This document shows positions 35,693-43,678 of a stretch of DNA of 64,000 nt, one piece after another (the first letter of the stretch is position 1; every line of letters begins with the position of its first letter). Origin of the DNA: Lysobacter sp. Root76. Its GTDB lineage: Bacteria > Pseudomonadota > Gammaproteobacteria > Xanthomonadales > Xanthomonadaceae. Under the pieces are notes generated by a model. The model was given only the letters and a program-made list of their open reading frames with translations, was not told where the DNA came from and made no database searches. The position numbers and the translations under genes are program-made. The stretch lies in contig NZ_LMIK01000011.1 of assembly GCF_001428685.1 (NCBI RefSeq), positions 746 through 64,745 on the forward strand. The letters run 5' to 3'.

Positions 35693-35713
35693 GCGCAGCG
35701 CCGGAACCGACGC

Positions 35714-35905
35714 TTACTCCTTGGCAGCAGCCTTCTTGGCCACGACCTTCTTGGCCGCCGGCGCCTTCGCAGCCGGGGCCTTCGCGGTCTTCTTCGCGGC
35801 CGGCGCGGCGGCGGTGCCGGCGGCCTTGGTCACGGCCTTGCGGGCGTTGCCGTAGCTGGAGTTGTAGCGCTTGCCCTTGGCGGTCTTGCGGTCGCCTTTA
35901 CCCAT
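35714..35905 (-). CDS. 30S ribosomal protein THX with alanine/lysine-rich tail
   Basis: A 63-residue very basic protein. The N-terminal MGKGDRKTAKGKRYNSSYGNARK is the conserved THX (bS31) segment, which binds in the head of the 30S subunit. The remaining 40 residues are made of AAKK and PAAK repeats, like histone H1 tails, as seen in Xanthomonadaceae homologs. A strong terminator follows. It could be mistaken for a histone-like protein, but the N-terminus decides for THX. Confidence 0.85.
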   Translation of the reverse strand: MGKGDRKTAKGKRYNSSYGNARKAVTKAAGTAAAPAAKKTAKAPAAKAPAAKKVVAKKAAAKE

Positions 35906-36043
35906 GGTCGTGCTCCTGAATTAGCGTTAGTGCGGTATGCGGTCGCGCGCCGGACGGGCGCGGTCGACGAACGATCGGGCCCGCGCGTCGCGCGCGAGGC
36001 TGCGAAGCCTAGCACAAGCGGCTTTCGGGGTCCTGACCTGGGC

Positions 36044-36454
36044 TCAGTGCGCGCAGCTGGCGTCGTGGATGTGGCCGTGGTTGAGGCGCAGGTTGGCCAG
36101 ATGGGCCAGGCCGACCAGGGTGCCGCCCAGGGTCATCACGATCGCGTGCGGCACCACCGAATGGTGCAGCGGCGCGTACAGCACGCCCAGCCACAGCACC
36201 AGCAGACCCGGCGCCAGCAACGACACGGCACGGATGGCGTGGTGGCGGCGATAACCCCAGACCACGCTGAACACGCCCAGCAGGGTCGCGAACACGACGA
36301 AGGCCAGCTCGAAGCTGTCGTCGAACCAGCCGGCCACGCCCAGGGTGGGCAGCAGCGCGATCAGCAGCGGCAGCAGGGCGCAGTGGATCGCGCACAACAG
36401 CGAGCCGAAGGCGCCGATGCGGTCGAGAAAACTGCGGGGGCGTAGGGGAGGCAT
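36044..36454 (-). CDS. MerC domain membrane protein
   Basis: A 136-residue membrane protein with four hydrophobic segments. DRIGAFGSLLCAIHCALLPLLIALLP carries the MerC-type cysteine in CAIHC, and GYRRHHAIRAVSLLAPGLLVLWLG is the third segment. The C-terminus is histidine-rich (NHGHIHDASCAH), suggesting metal binding. MerC proteins take up mercury, but in Zur-linked contexts a zinc role is more likely. An in-frame TTG at 36469 is an alternative start. It is divergent from the ZnuD-like receptor with a Zur-box-like site between them. Confidence 0.82.
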   Translation of the reverse strand: MPPLRPRSFLDRIGAFGSLLCAIHCALLPLLIALLPTLGVAGWFDDSFELAFVVFATLLGVFSVVWGYRRHHAIRAVSLLAPGLLVLWLGVLYAPLHHSVVPHAIVMTLGGTLVGLAHLANLRLNHGHIHDASCAH

Positions 36455-36502
36455 CAGCAATGCGGACAAAGGAAGGATGACTTCTGGGAGGGTGCAAATC
36501 TC

Positions 36503-36525
36503 ATTTCGTTACTATATAACATTCC
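36503..36525. promoter_or_regulatory. Zur-box-like palindrome
   Basis: ATTTCGTTACTATATAACATTCC matches much of the gammaproteobacterial Zur consensus (GTTATAWTATAAC core). It lies between the divergent MerC and ZnuD-like genes, and a zur gene is 4 kb downstream. The match is by eye from memory of the consensus. Confidence 0.6.
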
Positions 36526-36553
36526 ACATCCTCCCGTCACCAGCCCCCACTCC

Positions 36554-38584
36554 ATGCCCTCCATGCTAGCCCGTCGCCCGCGCCGCAGCCTGCTCGCGAT
36601 CGCCCTGACCCTCTCCCTGCCCCTGGCCGGCCCCGCCTTCGCCCAGCAAGCGCCCGACTCCGCCGCCGGCAGCGACACCGCCAGCGACAAGCGCCACGAC
36701 CAGCCCACCGACCTGGATTCGGTCGTGGTCACCGCCTCGCCGCTGCGCGCCAGCGCCGAAGACCTGGCCCAGCCGGTCGAAGTGCTGTCCGGCGAGAAGC
36801 TCGACGAAGCCCGCGGCGCGACCCTGGGCGAGACCATCGGCAAACTGCCCGGCGTGCAGAGCTCCAACTTCGGCGCCGGCGTCGGCAGGCCGATCATCCG
36901 CGGCCTCGAAGGCCCGCGCGTGGGCGTGCTGAGCGGCGGCATGGCGACCCAGGACGTGTCCACGGTCAGCCAGGACCACAACGTCTCCGTCGAACCGTTC
37001 CTGGCCGACCAGATCGAAGTGCTGAAGGGCCCGGCCACCCTGCTCTACGGCAGCGGCGCGATCGGCGGCGTGGTCAACGTGGTCGATGGCCGCATCGCCG
37101 AGAAGCCGCTGGACGAAACCGTGTCCGGCCGCGCCGAGGTACGCCACGATACGGTCAACGACGGCTTCACCGGTATGGCCCGCGTCGATGCCATGGGCGC
37201 CGACGGCGCCGTGGTGCTGCACGCCGACGGCGTCTACCGCAACAACAAGGACTACCAGACTCCGCTGGGCCGGCAGCGCAACAGCTTCGTGGACACCAAG
37301 ACCGGCGCCCTGGGCGCCTCGCTGGTCGGCGATCTGGGCTTCCTCGGCTTCTCGGCTTCGCGTTACGAAGACAGCTACGGCAATCCGGGCGAGCCCGGCG
37401 ACATCGCCGCCGGCGAGGCGGGCGTGCATCTGGAAATGAAGCAGAGCCGCCTGGAGAGCAAGGCCGGCATCAACCAGGATTTCGGCATCTTCAGCAGCCT
37501 GCGCGCCAGCGTCGCCCACACCGATTACGAGCACATCGAATTCGAAGGCGAGGAGGTCGGCACCCGCTTCATCAACGAAGCCACCGAAGGCCGCCTGGAA
37601 CTGACCCACAAGCCCTTCGGCGGCTGGATCGGCGCGTTCGGCCTGCAGGGCTACGACCGCAAGTTCGAAGCGATCGGCGAAGAAGCCTTCGTGCCGCGCA
37701 CCCACACCAAGGCCTACGGCGCGTTCCTGACCGAGCAGAACCAGTGGGATGCGCTGCAGGTCGAACTGGGCGCGCGCGTCGACCGCATCGAGAGCGATCC
37801 CGCCACCGGTTTCAACCGTTCCTTCACCCCGGTCAGCCTGTCCGCCGGCGCGATCTGGAAGTTCAACGAGGCCTGGCGTCTGAGCCTGAACCTCGACCGC
37901 GCCGAACGCGCACCGGCCGAGGAAGAACTGTTCGCCGACGGCCCGCACGTGGCCACGGCTTCGTTCGAGATCGGCGACATGAACCTGGGCAAGGAGCGCG
38001 CGAACCAGGCCGAGCTCGGCCTGCATTACCACGGCTCGCGCTTCGAGGCCAAAGTCTCGGCCTACCAGACCAACTTCGACGGCTTCATCTACCTCACCGA
38101 CACCGGCCTGATCGAGGACGACCTGCCGGTGCGGCAGTGGAGCCAGGCCGACGCGCGCTTCCGCGGCTTCGAAGCCGAAGCCATCGCGCATGTGTTCGAC
38201 GGCGACGCCGGCAAGTTCGACGTGCGCGTGTTCGGCGACCGCGTCCGCGCCACCCTCGACCAGGGCGGCAACCTGCCGCGAATCGCGCCGGGCCGCGTCG
38301 GCGGCGAGCTGCGCTGGAACGCATCCTCGTGGCGCGCTTCGCTGGGCGCGACCCGCTACATGAAGCAGGACGACGTCGCCGTCGGTGAAACCCCGACCGA
38401 CGGCTACACCCTGGTCGACGCCCACCTCGCCTACCACTGGGACACCGATCAACTGGGTTGGGAGCTGTTCCTGGACGGCACCAACCTCACCGACCAGGAA
38501 GCGCACGTGCACACGTCCTTCCTCAAGGACACGGTGGTGCTGCCGGGCCGCGGCGTGGCCTTCGGCGTGCGCATGTTCTTCTGA
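36554..38584 (+). CDS. TonB-dependent receptor, ZnuD-like (zinc uptake)
   Basis: A 676-residue outer-membrane receptor. Signal peptide LLAIALTLSLPLAGPAFAQ; a TonB-box-like LDSVVVTASP; the plug contains GETIGKLPGVQSSNFGAGVGRPIIRGLEGPRVGVLSGGM and SVEPFLADQIEVLKGPATLLYGSGAIGGVVNVVDGRI, which is the ZnuD-type plug end. The barrel ends GVRMFF with the terminal Phe. ZnuD imports zinc and is repressed by Zur. The Zur-box-like site just upstream supports this. Two ATG codons lie close together (36554, 36563). Confidence 0.85.
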   Translation: MPSMLARRPRRSLLAIALTLSLPLAGPAFAQQAPDSAAGSDTASDKRHDQPTDLDSVVVTASPLRASAEDLAQPVEVLSGEKLDEARGATLGETIGKLPGVQSSNFGAGVGRPIIRGLEGPRVGVLSGGMATQDVSTVSQDHNVSVEPFLADQIEVLKGPATLLYGSGAIGGVVNVVDGRIAEKPLDETVSGRAEVRHDTVNDGFTGMARVDAMGADGAVVLHADGVYRNNKDYQTPLGRQRNSFVDTKTGALGASLVGDLGFLGFSASRYEDSYGNPGEPGDIAAGEAGVHLEMKQSRLESKAGINQDFGIFSSLRASVAHTDYEHIEFEGEEVGTRFINEATEGRLELTHKPFGGWIGAFGLQGYDRKFEAIGEEAFVPRTHTKAYGAFLTEQNQWDALQVELGARVDRIESDPATGFNRSFTPVSLSAGAIWKFNEAWRLSLNLDRAERAPAEEELFADGPHVATASFEIGDMNLGKERANQAELGLHYHGSRFEAKVSAYQTNFDGFIYLTDTGLIEDDLPVRQWSQADARFRGFEAEAIAHVFDGDAGKFDVRVFGDRVRATLDQGGNLPRIAPGRVGGELRWNASSWRASLGATRYMKQDDVAVGETPTDGYTLVDAHLAYHWDTDQLGWELFLDGTNLTDQEAHVHTSFLKDTVVLPGRGVAFGVRMFF

Positions 38585-38667
38585 CGTCCCCTCTCCCCGT
38601 CAGACCCGAGCGCCGGCCTTCGTGCCGGCGCTTGCGGTTGCGGCCGGAATATGTGCATATACACCTA

Positions 38668-39126
38668 ATGAGCCCCGCCAAGCCTATTGCCGACGCCCCG
38701 GCGCGCAGCGCCTGCACCTGCTTCCGGGTGCGCAAGCTGACCCGGCTGATGAGCCAGCGCTACGACCAGGCGCTGGCGCCGGCCGGGCTCAATCTCAACC
38801 AGTATTCGATCCTGCGCCGCGCCGGCGGCACGCCGCGCAGCATCGGCGAGCTCGCACACGAGCTCGGCATGGACCGCACCACCCTCACCCGCGACCTCAA
38901 GCCTTTGCTCGCCGCCGGCTGGGTCGAGACCGCGCCCGGCGACGACGCGCGCCAGCGCCGAATCCGCGTCACCGCCGTCGGCCGGCGCACGGTCGCGCGC
39001 GCGATGCCGCTGTGGCAGGCGGCGCAGGACGACATCGAACGCGGACTGGGCCGGGCCGGCCTGCTCGCACTGCACGAACAGCTCGATCTGGCGATCGGGC
39101 AACTGCAAGGGAATCCCTCCGCATGA
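38668..39126 (+). CDS. MarR family transcriptional regulator
   Basis: A 152-residue winged-helix regulator. The N-terminus has two cysteines (ACTCFRVRKLTRLMSQRYDQALAPAGLNLNQYSILRRAG). The DNA-binding part is SIGELAHELGMDRTTLTRDLKPLLAAGWVETAPGDDARQRRIRVTAVG. CATATA lies 12-17 nt before the start and is a likely -10 box in an AT-rich patch (ATATGTGCATATACAC). Its stop overlaps the ATG of the MFS gene, so it is a translationally coupled regulator of that transporter. Confidence 0.9.
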   Translation: MSPAKPIADAPARSACTCFRVRKLTRLMSQRYDQALAPAGLNLNQYSILRRAGGTPRSIGELAHELGMDRTTLTRDLKPLLAAGWVETAPGDDARQRRIRVTAVGRRTVARAMPLWQAAQDDIERGLGRAGLLALHEQLDLAIGQLQGNPSA

Positions 39127-40385
39127 GCGCCGACGCCACCGCCGTAACCCCTTCCCTCGCCGCACCCGCCGCCTCTGCCGTGCGCTATTGGCCGTTGGTG
39201 ATCGCAGCGACGTTGATGCTGATGATCACGATGGGCGTGCGCCAGTCGCTAGGCCTGTTCGTGAAGCCGATCGGCGCCAGCACCGGGCTGGGCATCGCCC
39301 AGATCAGTTTCGCGCTGGCGATCGGCCAATTCGTCTGGGGCGCGGTGCAGCCGGTATTCGGCGCGATCGCCGATCAACGCGGGCCCGGCCGGGTGCTGGT
39401 GTTCGGCAGCGTGCTGCTGGTCGCGGGCATGGCGATGACGCCGCTGTTCGCCTCCGAATGGGGCCTGCTGCTGACCCTGGGCGTGCTGGCCGCGGCCGGC
39501 GCCGGTGCAGGCAGCTTCTCGATCCTGATCGGCGCGACCGCGGCGCGGGTGCCGGCGCAGAACCGTTCGATGGCCGCGGGCGTGATCAACGCCGGCGGTT
39601 CGTTCGGACAGTTCCTGTTCGCGCCGTTCGCACAGGCGGTGATCAGCGCTGCGGGTTGGGCCGCGGGCATGTGGGCCTTGGCGGTCGCCGCGCTGGCGAC
39701 GCTGCCGCTGGCCTGGCCGCTGCGCCGGCGTCAGGCGCCGGCCGCGACCGCTGCCAGCACCGTGGCGGCGCCGGGCATCGGTCTGCGCGAGCAAGTGCGC
39801 ATCGCCCTGCGCGATCGCAGCTATTGGTGCCTGCATATCGGCTTCTTCACCTGCGGCTTCCACATCGCCTTCCTGGTCACCCACCTGCCCGGCGAGATCG
39901 CGCTGTGCGGCCTGCCCGACAGCGTGTCGGCGATATCGCTGGCGGTGATCGGCCTGTTCAACGTCGCCGGCAGCCTGGCCGCGGGCGCGCTGGGGCAGCG
40001 CTATCGCATGAAGTACCTGTTGGCGGCGATGTATGCCAGCCGCGCGGCGATGGTCGCGATCTACCTGGTGTCGCCGCCGACGCCGGCCACCTTCTTCATC
40101 TTCGCCGCCGGCCTGGGCCTGACCTGGCTGGCGACGGTGCCGCCGACCGCGGGCCTAGTCGGCAAGCTGTTCGGCCCGCGCTACCTGGGCACGCTGTTCG
40201 GCCTGACCCTGCTCTCGCACCAGATCGGCGGTTTCTTCGGCGCCTGGTTCGGCGGCCTGGCGATGGCGAAGTTCGGCGACTACACCTGGATGTGGTACGC
40301 CGACATCGTGCTGGCGCTGCTGGCCGCGGCGGCGAACCTGCCGATCCGCGAGACGCGCGTGCAGCGGGCGCTGGCGGCGGCGTAA
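39123..40385 (+). CDS. MFS transporter (oxalate/formate antiporter-like)
   Basis: A 420-residue, twelve-helix major facilitator protein. Signature stretches: MGVRQSLGLFVKPIGASTGLGIAQISFALAIGQFVWGAVQPVFGAIADQRGPGRVL (with the DxxGxxR-type loop) and, in the second half, GLFNVAGSLAAGALGQRYRMKYLLAAMY. It belongs to the family of monocarboxylate/oxalate:formate-type carriers; the substrate is unknown. The start overlaps the MarR stop (ATGA). A damaged second copy of its last 31 codons lies at 40501-40594. Confidence 0.9.
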   Translation: MSADATAVTPSLAAPAASAVRYWPLVIAATLMLMITMGVRQSLGLFVKPIGASTGLGIAQISFALAIGQFVWGAVQPVFGAIADQRGPGRVLVFGSVLLVAGMAMTPLFASEWGLLLTLGVLAAAGAGAGSFSILIGATAARVPAQNRSMAAGVINAGGSFGQFLFAPFAQAVISAAGWAAGMWALAVAALATLPLAWPLRRRQAPAATAASTVAAPGIGLREQVRIALRDRSYWCLHIGFFTCGFHIAFLVTHLPGEIALCGLPDSVSAISLAVIGLFNVAGSLAAGALGQRYRMKYLLAAMYASRAAMVAIYLVSPPTPATFFIFAAGLGLTWLATVPPTAGLVGKLFGPRYLGTLFGLTLLSHQIGGFFGAWFGGLAMAKFGDYTWMWYADIVLALLAAAANLPIRETRVQRALAAA

Positions 40386-40778
40386 GCCTTCGCTTTCTCT
40401 ACATGCTTCCGTAGAAGCGCGTTTGCTGTAGAAGCGCGCTTTCTGTGGGAGCGGCGTAAGCCGCGATCAGGCCGTGTTCTTGGCCACGCGGTCCGCGCAG
40501 ATGTGGTACGCCGACATCGTATTGGCGCTGCTGGCCGCGGCGGCGCCTGCCGATCCGCGAGGCGCGCGTGCAGCCGGCGCTGGCGGCGGCGTAAGCCTTC
40601 GCTTTCTCTACATACTTCCGAGTGGAAGCGCGCTTGCTGTGGGAGCGGCGTAAGCCGCGATGGATGCCACGGCACGGGTAAGGCGATCGCGGCTTACGCC
40701 GCTCCCACAGTACGCCGCTCCCACAGAAGGCGGGCTCGCCGCGATCAGGCCGCGTTCTTGGCCACGCAGTCCGCGCAC
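40290..40778. repeat. tandem duplication of the MFS-zur convergent junction
   Basis: Unit 1 (40290-40500) holds the last codons of the MFS gene, a REP and a zur tail. Unit 2 (40501-40778) holds a copy of the MFS tail, REPs and the true zur tail. The fossil zur tail (40467-40500) ends AKNTA and has Cys changed to Arg in the last CxxC. The fossil MFS tail has lost two bases. REPs of both orientations (40443-40469, 40638-40661, 40683-40726) fill the gap 40386-40744. Confidence 0.85.
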
Positions 40779-41239
40779 ATGCCGTGCACTTCCAAGGTCT
40801 GCGCCTGCGGTGCGAAGCCCAGCGCGCGCGCGCGCGATTCGAGCAGATCGACGATGCGCTCGTCTTCCAGTTCGGTCGCCGACTGGCAGCTGTCGCAGAT
40901 CAAGAACGGCACCGCGTGCTGGGCGCCGCCCGGATGGTGGCAGCCGACGTAGGCATTGATCGACGCCAGCTTATGGATGAAGCCGTGTTCGAGCAGGAAA
41001 TCCAGGGCGCGGTAGATCGTCGGCGGCGCCGCCGCGTCGTGGGTCGCCTTCATCCGGTCGAGCAGGTCGTAGGCCTTCATCGGCCGGCCGGCATCGGCGA
41101 TCAGGCGCAGGGCGTGGGCGCGGATCGGCGTCAGGCGCAGGCCGCGCTGCTCGCAGGCCCGCTCGACCTCGTGCACGAAGGCGTCGCCGTCGTGGACGTG
41201 GTGCTTGGGGTCGGTGCAGGCGGCGGTGTGGCTGCTCAT
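40745..41239 (-). CDS. zur: zinc uptake regulator Zur (Fur family)
   Basis: A 164-residue Fur-family repressor. HAFVHEVERACEQRGLRLTPIRAHALRLIADAGRPMKAYDLLDRM is the winged-helix domain. The structural zinc cysteines are LICDSCQSATEL and MCADCVAKNAA. The histidine-rich N-terminus (TAACTDPKHHVHDGD) and the wording of the recognition region fit Zur rather than Fur. It would shut off zinc import genes when zinc is plentiful; the divergent MerC/ZnuD-like genes 4 kb away are likely targets. It follows gltX by 25 nt and is probably cotranscribed with it. Confidence 0.9.
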   Translation of the reverse strand: MSSHTAACTDPKHHVHDGDAFVHEVERACEQRGLRLTPIRAHALRLIADAGRPMKAYDLLDRMKATHDAAAPPTIYRALDFLLEHGFIHKLASINAYVGCHHPGGAQHAVPFLICDSCQSATELEDERIVDLLESRARALGFAPQAQTLEVHGMCADCVAKNAA

Positions 41240-41264
41240 GGCGGGCTCCAGGCGCGGACGGGTC

Positions 41265-42665
41265 CTACGCAGGGATCTTAATGAGGGCAGCGTCGATGCG
41301 CTGCAAGGCCTGGGCCTGGCCGGCCAGATAGACCGTATGCGAGATGTCCGGGCTGACCTGGGTGCCGGTGATGGCCACGCGCAGCGGCTGGGCGACCTTG
41401 CCCATGCCGATGCCCAGGGCCTCGGCGCTGGCGTGCAGGGCCACGGCGACGGCCTCGGCGGTCCAGGCCTCAAGCGCGGCCAGGCGCGTGCGTGCCTCGG
41501 CCAGCGGCGCTTGCGCTGCGGCGTTCAGGTGCTTGGCGACCGCGGCCTCGTCGTACTCCTGCAGCGGGCGGTACCAGACCGCGGCGCGCTCGGCCATGTC
41601 CTTCAGGGTCTGCACGCGGTCGCGCAAGGCGACCACCACGTCGGCCGGTGCCGGCCCGGCGGCGAGGTCGTAACCCTGCTGGCGCAGGTGCCACTCCAGG
41701 TGCTTGCCGACTTCGACCGGATCGTCGCTCTTGAGGTACTGCTGGTTGAGCCAGCCCAGCTTGGCCGCGTCCAGGCGCGAAGCCTTGGAGTTCACGTCCT
41801 CGAGCTTGAACAGCCGCGTCATCTCCTCGATCGAGAAGATTTCCTGATCGCCGTGCGACCAGCCCAGACGCACCAGATAGTTCAGCAGCGCATGCGGCAG
41901 GTAACCGTCGTCGCGGTACTGCATCACGTCGGCCGCGCCGGTGCGCTTGGACAGCTTGTTGCCGTCCTCGTCCAGGATCATCGGCAGGTGCGAGAAATGC
42001 GGCACGGGGGCGCCGAGCGCGCGGTAGATGTTGATCTGGCGCGGCGTGTTGTTGACGTGGTCGTCGCCGCGCACGACGTCGGTGATGCCCATGTCCAGGT
42101 CGTCGACCACGACCGCGAAGTTGTAGGTCGGGTAGCCGTCGGCGCGGAAGATCACCAGATCGTCGAGCTCGCTGTTGGCGATCTCGATGGTGCCCTTGAC
42201 CTTGTCGTCGAACGCGACCGTGCCCTCGAGCGGATTCTTGAAGCGGATCACCCGGTTCGGATCGTCGCGGTAGGGTTCGTTGCGGTCGCGGTAGGCGCCG
42301 TTGTAACGCGGCTTCTCCTTGGCCGCCATCGCCGCGTCGCGCGCGGCGGCGAGCTCTTCCTTGGTTTCGTAGGCGTAGTAAGCGGTGCCGGCGGCAACCA
42401 TCTGCTCGGCGACCTCGCGGTAACGCGCCAGGCGCTGGGTCTGGTAGATCGGGCCTTCGTCGTAGCCCAGGCCCAGCCAGTCCATCGCCTCCAGGATCGC
42501 GTCGATCGCGGCCTGGGTGCTGCGCTCCTGGTCGGTGTCCTCGATGCGCAGGATGAACTGACCGCCCGCGCGGCGCGCTTCCAGCCAGCAGTACAGCGCG
42601 GTGCGTGCGCCGCCGATGTGCAGGTAGCCGGTGGGACTGGGAGCGAAGCGGGTGCGGCAGGTCAT
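41265..42665 (-). CDS. gltX: glutamate--tRNA ligase
   Basis: A 466-residue class I synthetase. [22 protein letters not shown] carries the HIGH motif, LSKRTG is the KMSKS loop, and IEDTDQERS and [27 protein letters not shown] are typical. The start MTCRTRF at 42665 was chosen because TAAAAT at 42702-42697 on the minus strand looks like the -10 box and would overlap the longer alternative start at 42698. zur follows. Confidence 0.97.
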   Translation of the reverse strand: MTCRTRFAPSPTGYLHIGGARTALYCWLEARRAGGQFILRIEDTDQERSTQAAIDAILEAMDWLGLGYDEGPIYQTQRLARYREVAEQMVAAGTAYYAYETKEELAAARDAAMAAKEKPRYNGAYRDRNEPYRDDPNRVIRFKNPLEGTVAFDDKVKGTIEIANSELDDLVIFRADGYPTYNFAVVVDDLDMGITDVVRGDDHVNNTPRQINIYRALGAPVPHFSHLPMILDEDGNKLSKRTGAADVMQYRDDGYLPHALLNYLVRLGWSHGDQEIFSIEEMTRLFKLEDVNSKASRLDAAKLGWLNQQYLKSDDPVEVGKHLEWHLRQQGYDLAAGPAPADVVVALRDRVQTLKDMAERAAVWYRPLQEYDEAAVAKHLNAAAQAPLAEARTRLAALEAWTAEAVAVALHASAEALGIGMGKVAQPLRVAITGTQVSPDISHTVYLAGQAQALQRIDAALIKIPA

Positions 42666-42696
42666 GCGGGACTCGGGATGGACCGGGGAATCAGGC

Positions 42697-42702
42697 ATTT
42701 TA
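42697..42702 (-). promoter_or_regulatory. putative -10 box of the gltX-zur unit
   Basis: TAAAAT on the minus strand, with transcription expected near 42690 and a leader of about 25 nt before the gltX start. No convincing -35 box is seen. Confidence 0.4.
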
Positions 42703-42861
42703 ACGGAGTGGCCGTGGCGCTGCCGGATACGCCCGCAACAGCCGGTCCGATGGCATCGCCGCGGACGCAGAACCGCACCGACCAACGCAAATCCGCCGCT
42801 TGCCGACCTTCACGCGCCGCATTCGGCCTGCCGCTCAGTGTCGGTGCCCTAAACTACCCCG

Positions 42862-43596
42862 ATGACGACCCTTTTCATTTCCGATCTGCACCTGGACGCC
42901 GAACGCCCGCAGACCACCGCCCTGTTCGGCCAGTTCCTGCGCTCCGAGGCCCGCGGCGCCGACGCGCTGTACATCCTCGGCGACCTGTTCGAAGCCTGGG
43001 TCGGCGACGACGACCCGTCCGAGACCGGCGCCTATGTCGCCGCCGAACTGCGCGCGCTGGCCGACAGCGGCGTGCCGGTGTCGTTCATCCGCGGCAACCG
43101 CGATTTCCTGCTCGGCGACGACTACGCGCGCCGCGCCGGCATGCGCATCCTGCCCGACCCCGCCGTGGTGATCCTGTACGGCCAGCCGACCCTGATCCAG
43201 CACGGCGACCTGCTGTGCACCGACGACGTCGCCTATCAGCAGTTCCGCGCCCAGACCCGCGACCCGGCCTGGCAGGCACAGTTCCTGGCGCAGCCGCTGG
43301 CCGCGCGCCTGGCCTTCGCCCAGCAGGCGCGCGCGGCGAGCAAGGCCCATCAATCGGGCCTGCGCGACGCCGGCACCATGGAAACCATCACCGACGTGTC
43401 GCCGGCCGCCGTCGACAGCGTGTACGCACGCTACGGCCTGGACCGCATGATCCACGGCCACACCCACCGCCCGGCGGTGCACGAACTCGAAGTCGCCGGC
43501 ATCGCGCGTCAGCGCGTGGTGCTGGGCGACTGGTACGACCAAGGCTCGGTGCTGCGGGTGAACCGCGACGGCCTGCAGCTGCAGGCCTTGAGCTGA
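42862..43596 (+). CDS. lpxH: UDP-2,3-diacylglucosamine diphosphatase
   Basis: A 244-residue metallophosphoesterase of lipid A synthesis that cleaves UDP-2,3-diacylglucosamine to lipid X and UMP at the inner membrane. All metal motifs are present: [44 protein letters not shown] and [10 protein letters not shown]. Length and motif order are standard. It starts 196 nt from the divergent gltX. Confidence 0.97.
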   Translation: MTTLFISDLHLDAERPQTTALFGQFLRSEARGADALYILGDLFEAWVGDDDPSETGAYVAAELRALADSGVPVSFIRGNRDFLLGDDYARRAGMRILPDPAVVILYGQPTLIQHGDLLCTDDVAYQQFRAQTRDPAWQAQFLAQPLAARLAFAQQARAASKAHQSGLRDAGTMETITDVSPAAVDSVYARYGLDRMIHGHTHRPAVHELEVAGIARQRVVLGDWYDQGSVLRVNRDGLQLQALS

Positions 43597-43678
43597 TCTT
43601 CGTTTTCGCTCGAACCCGCCGCGCGCACGGCGGGTCTGAGCGCGGACGCCGGCAAGGCCGGCGCCCGCCCTTCCAGAC

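Noticed and set aside
38641-38667. strong MarR operator palindrome
   Set aside because: ATATGTGCATATACAC is only weakly symmetrical; it may be promoter sequence alone.
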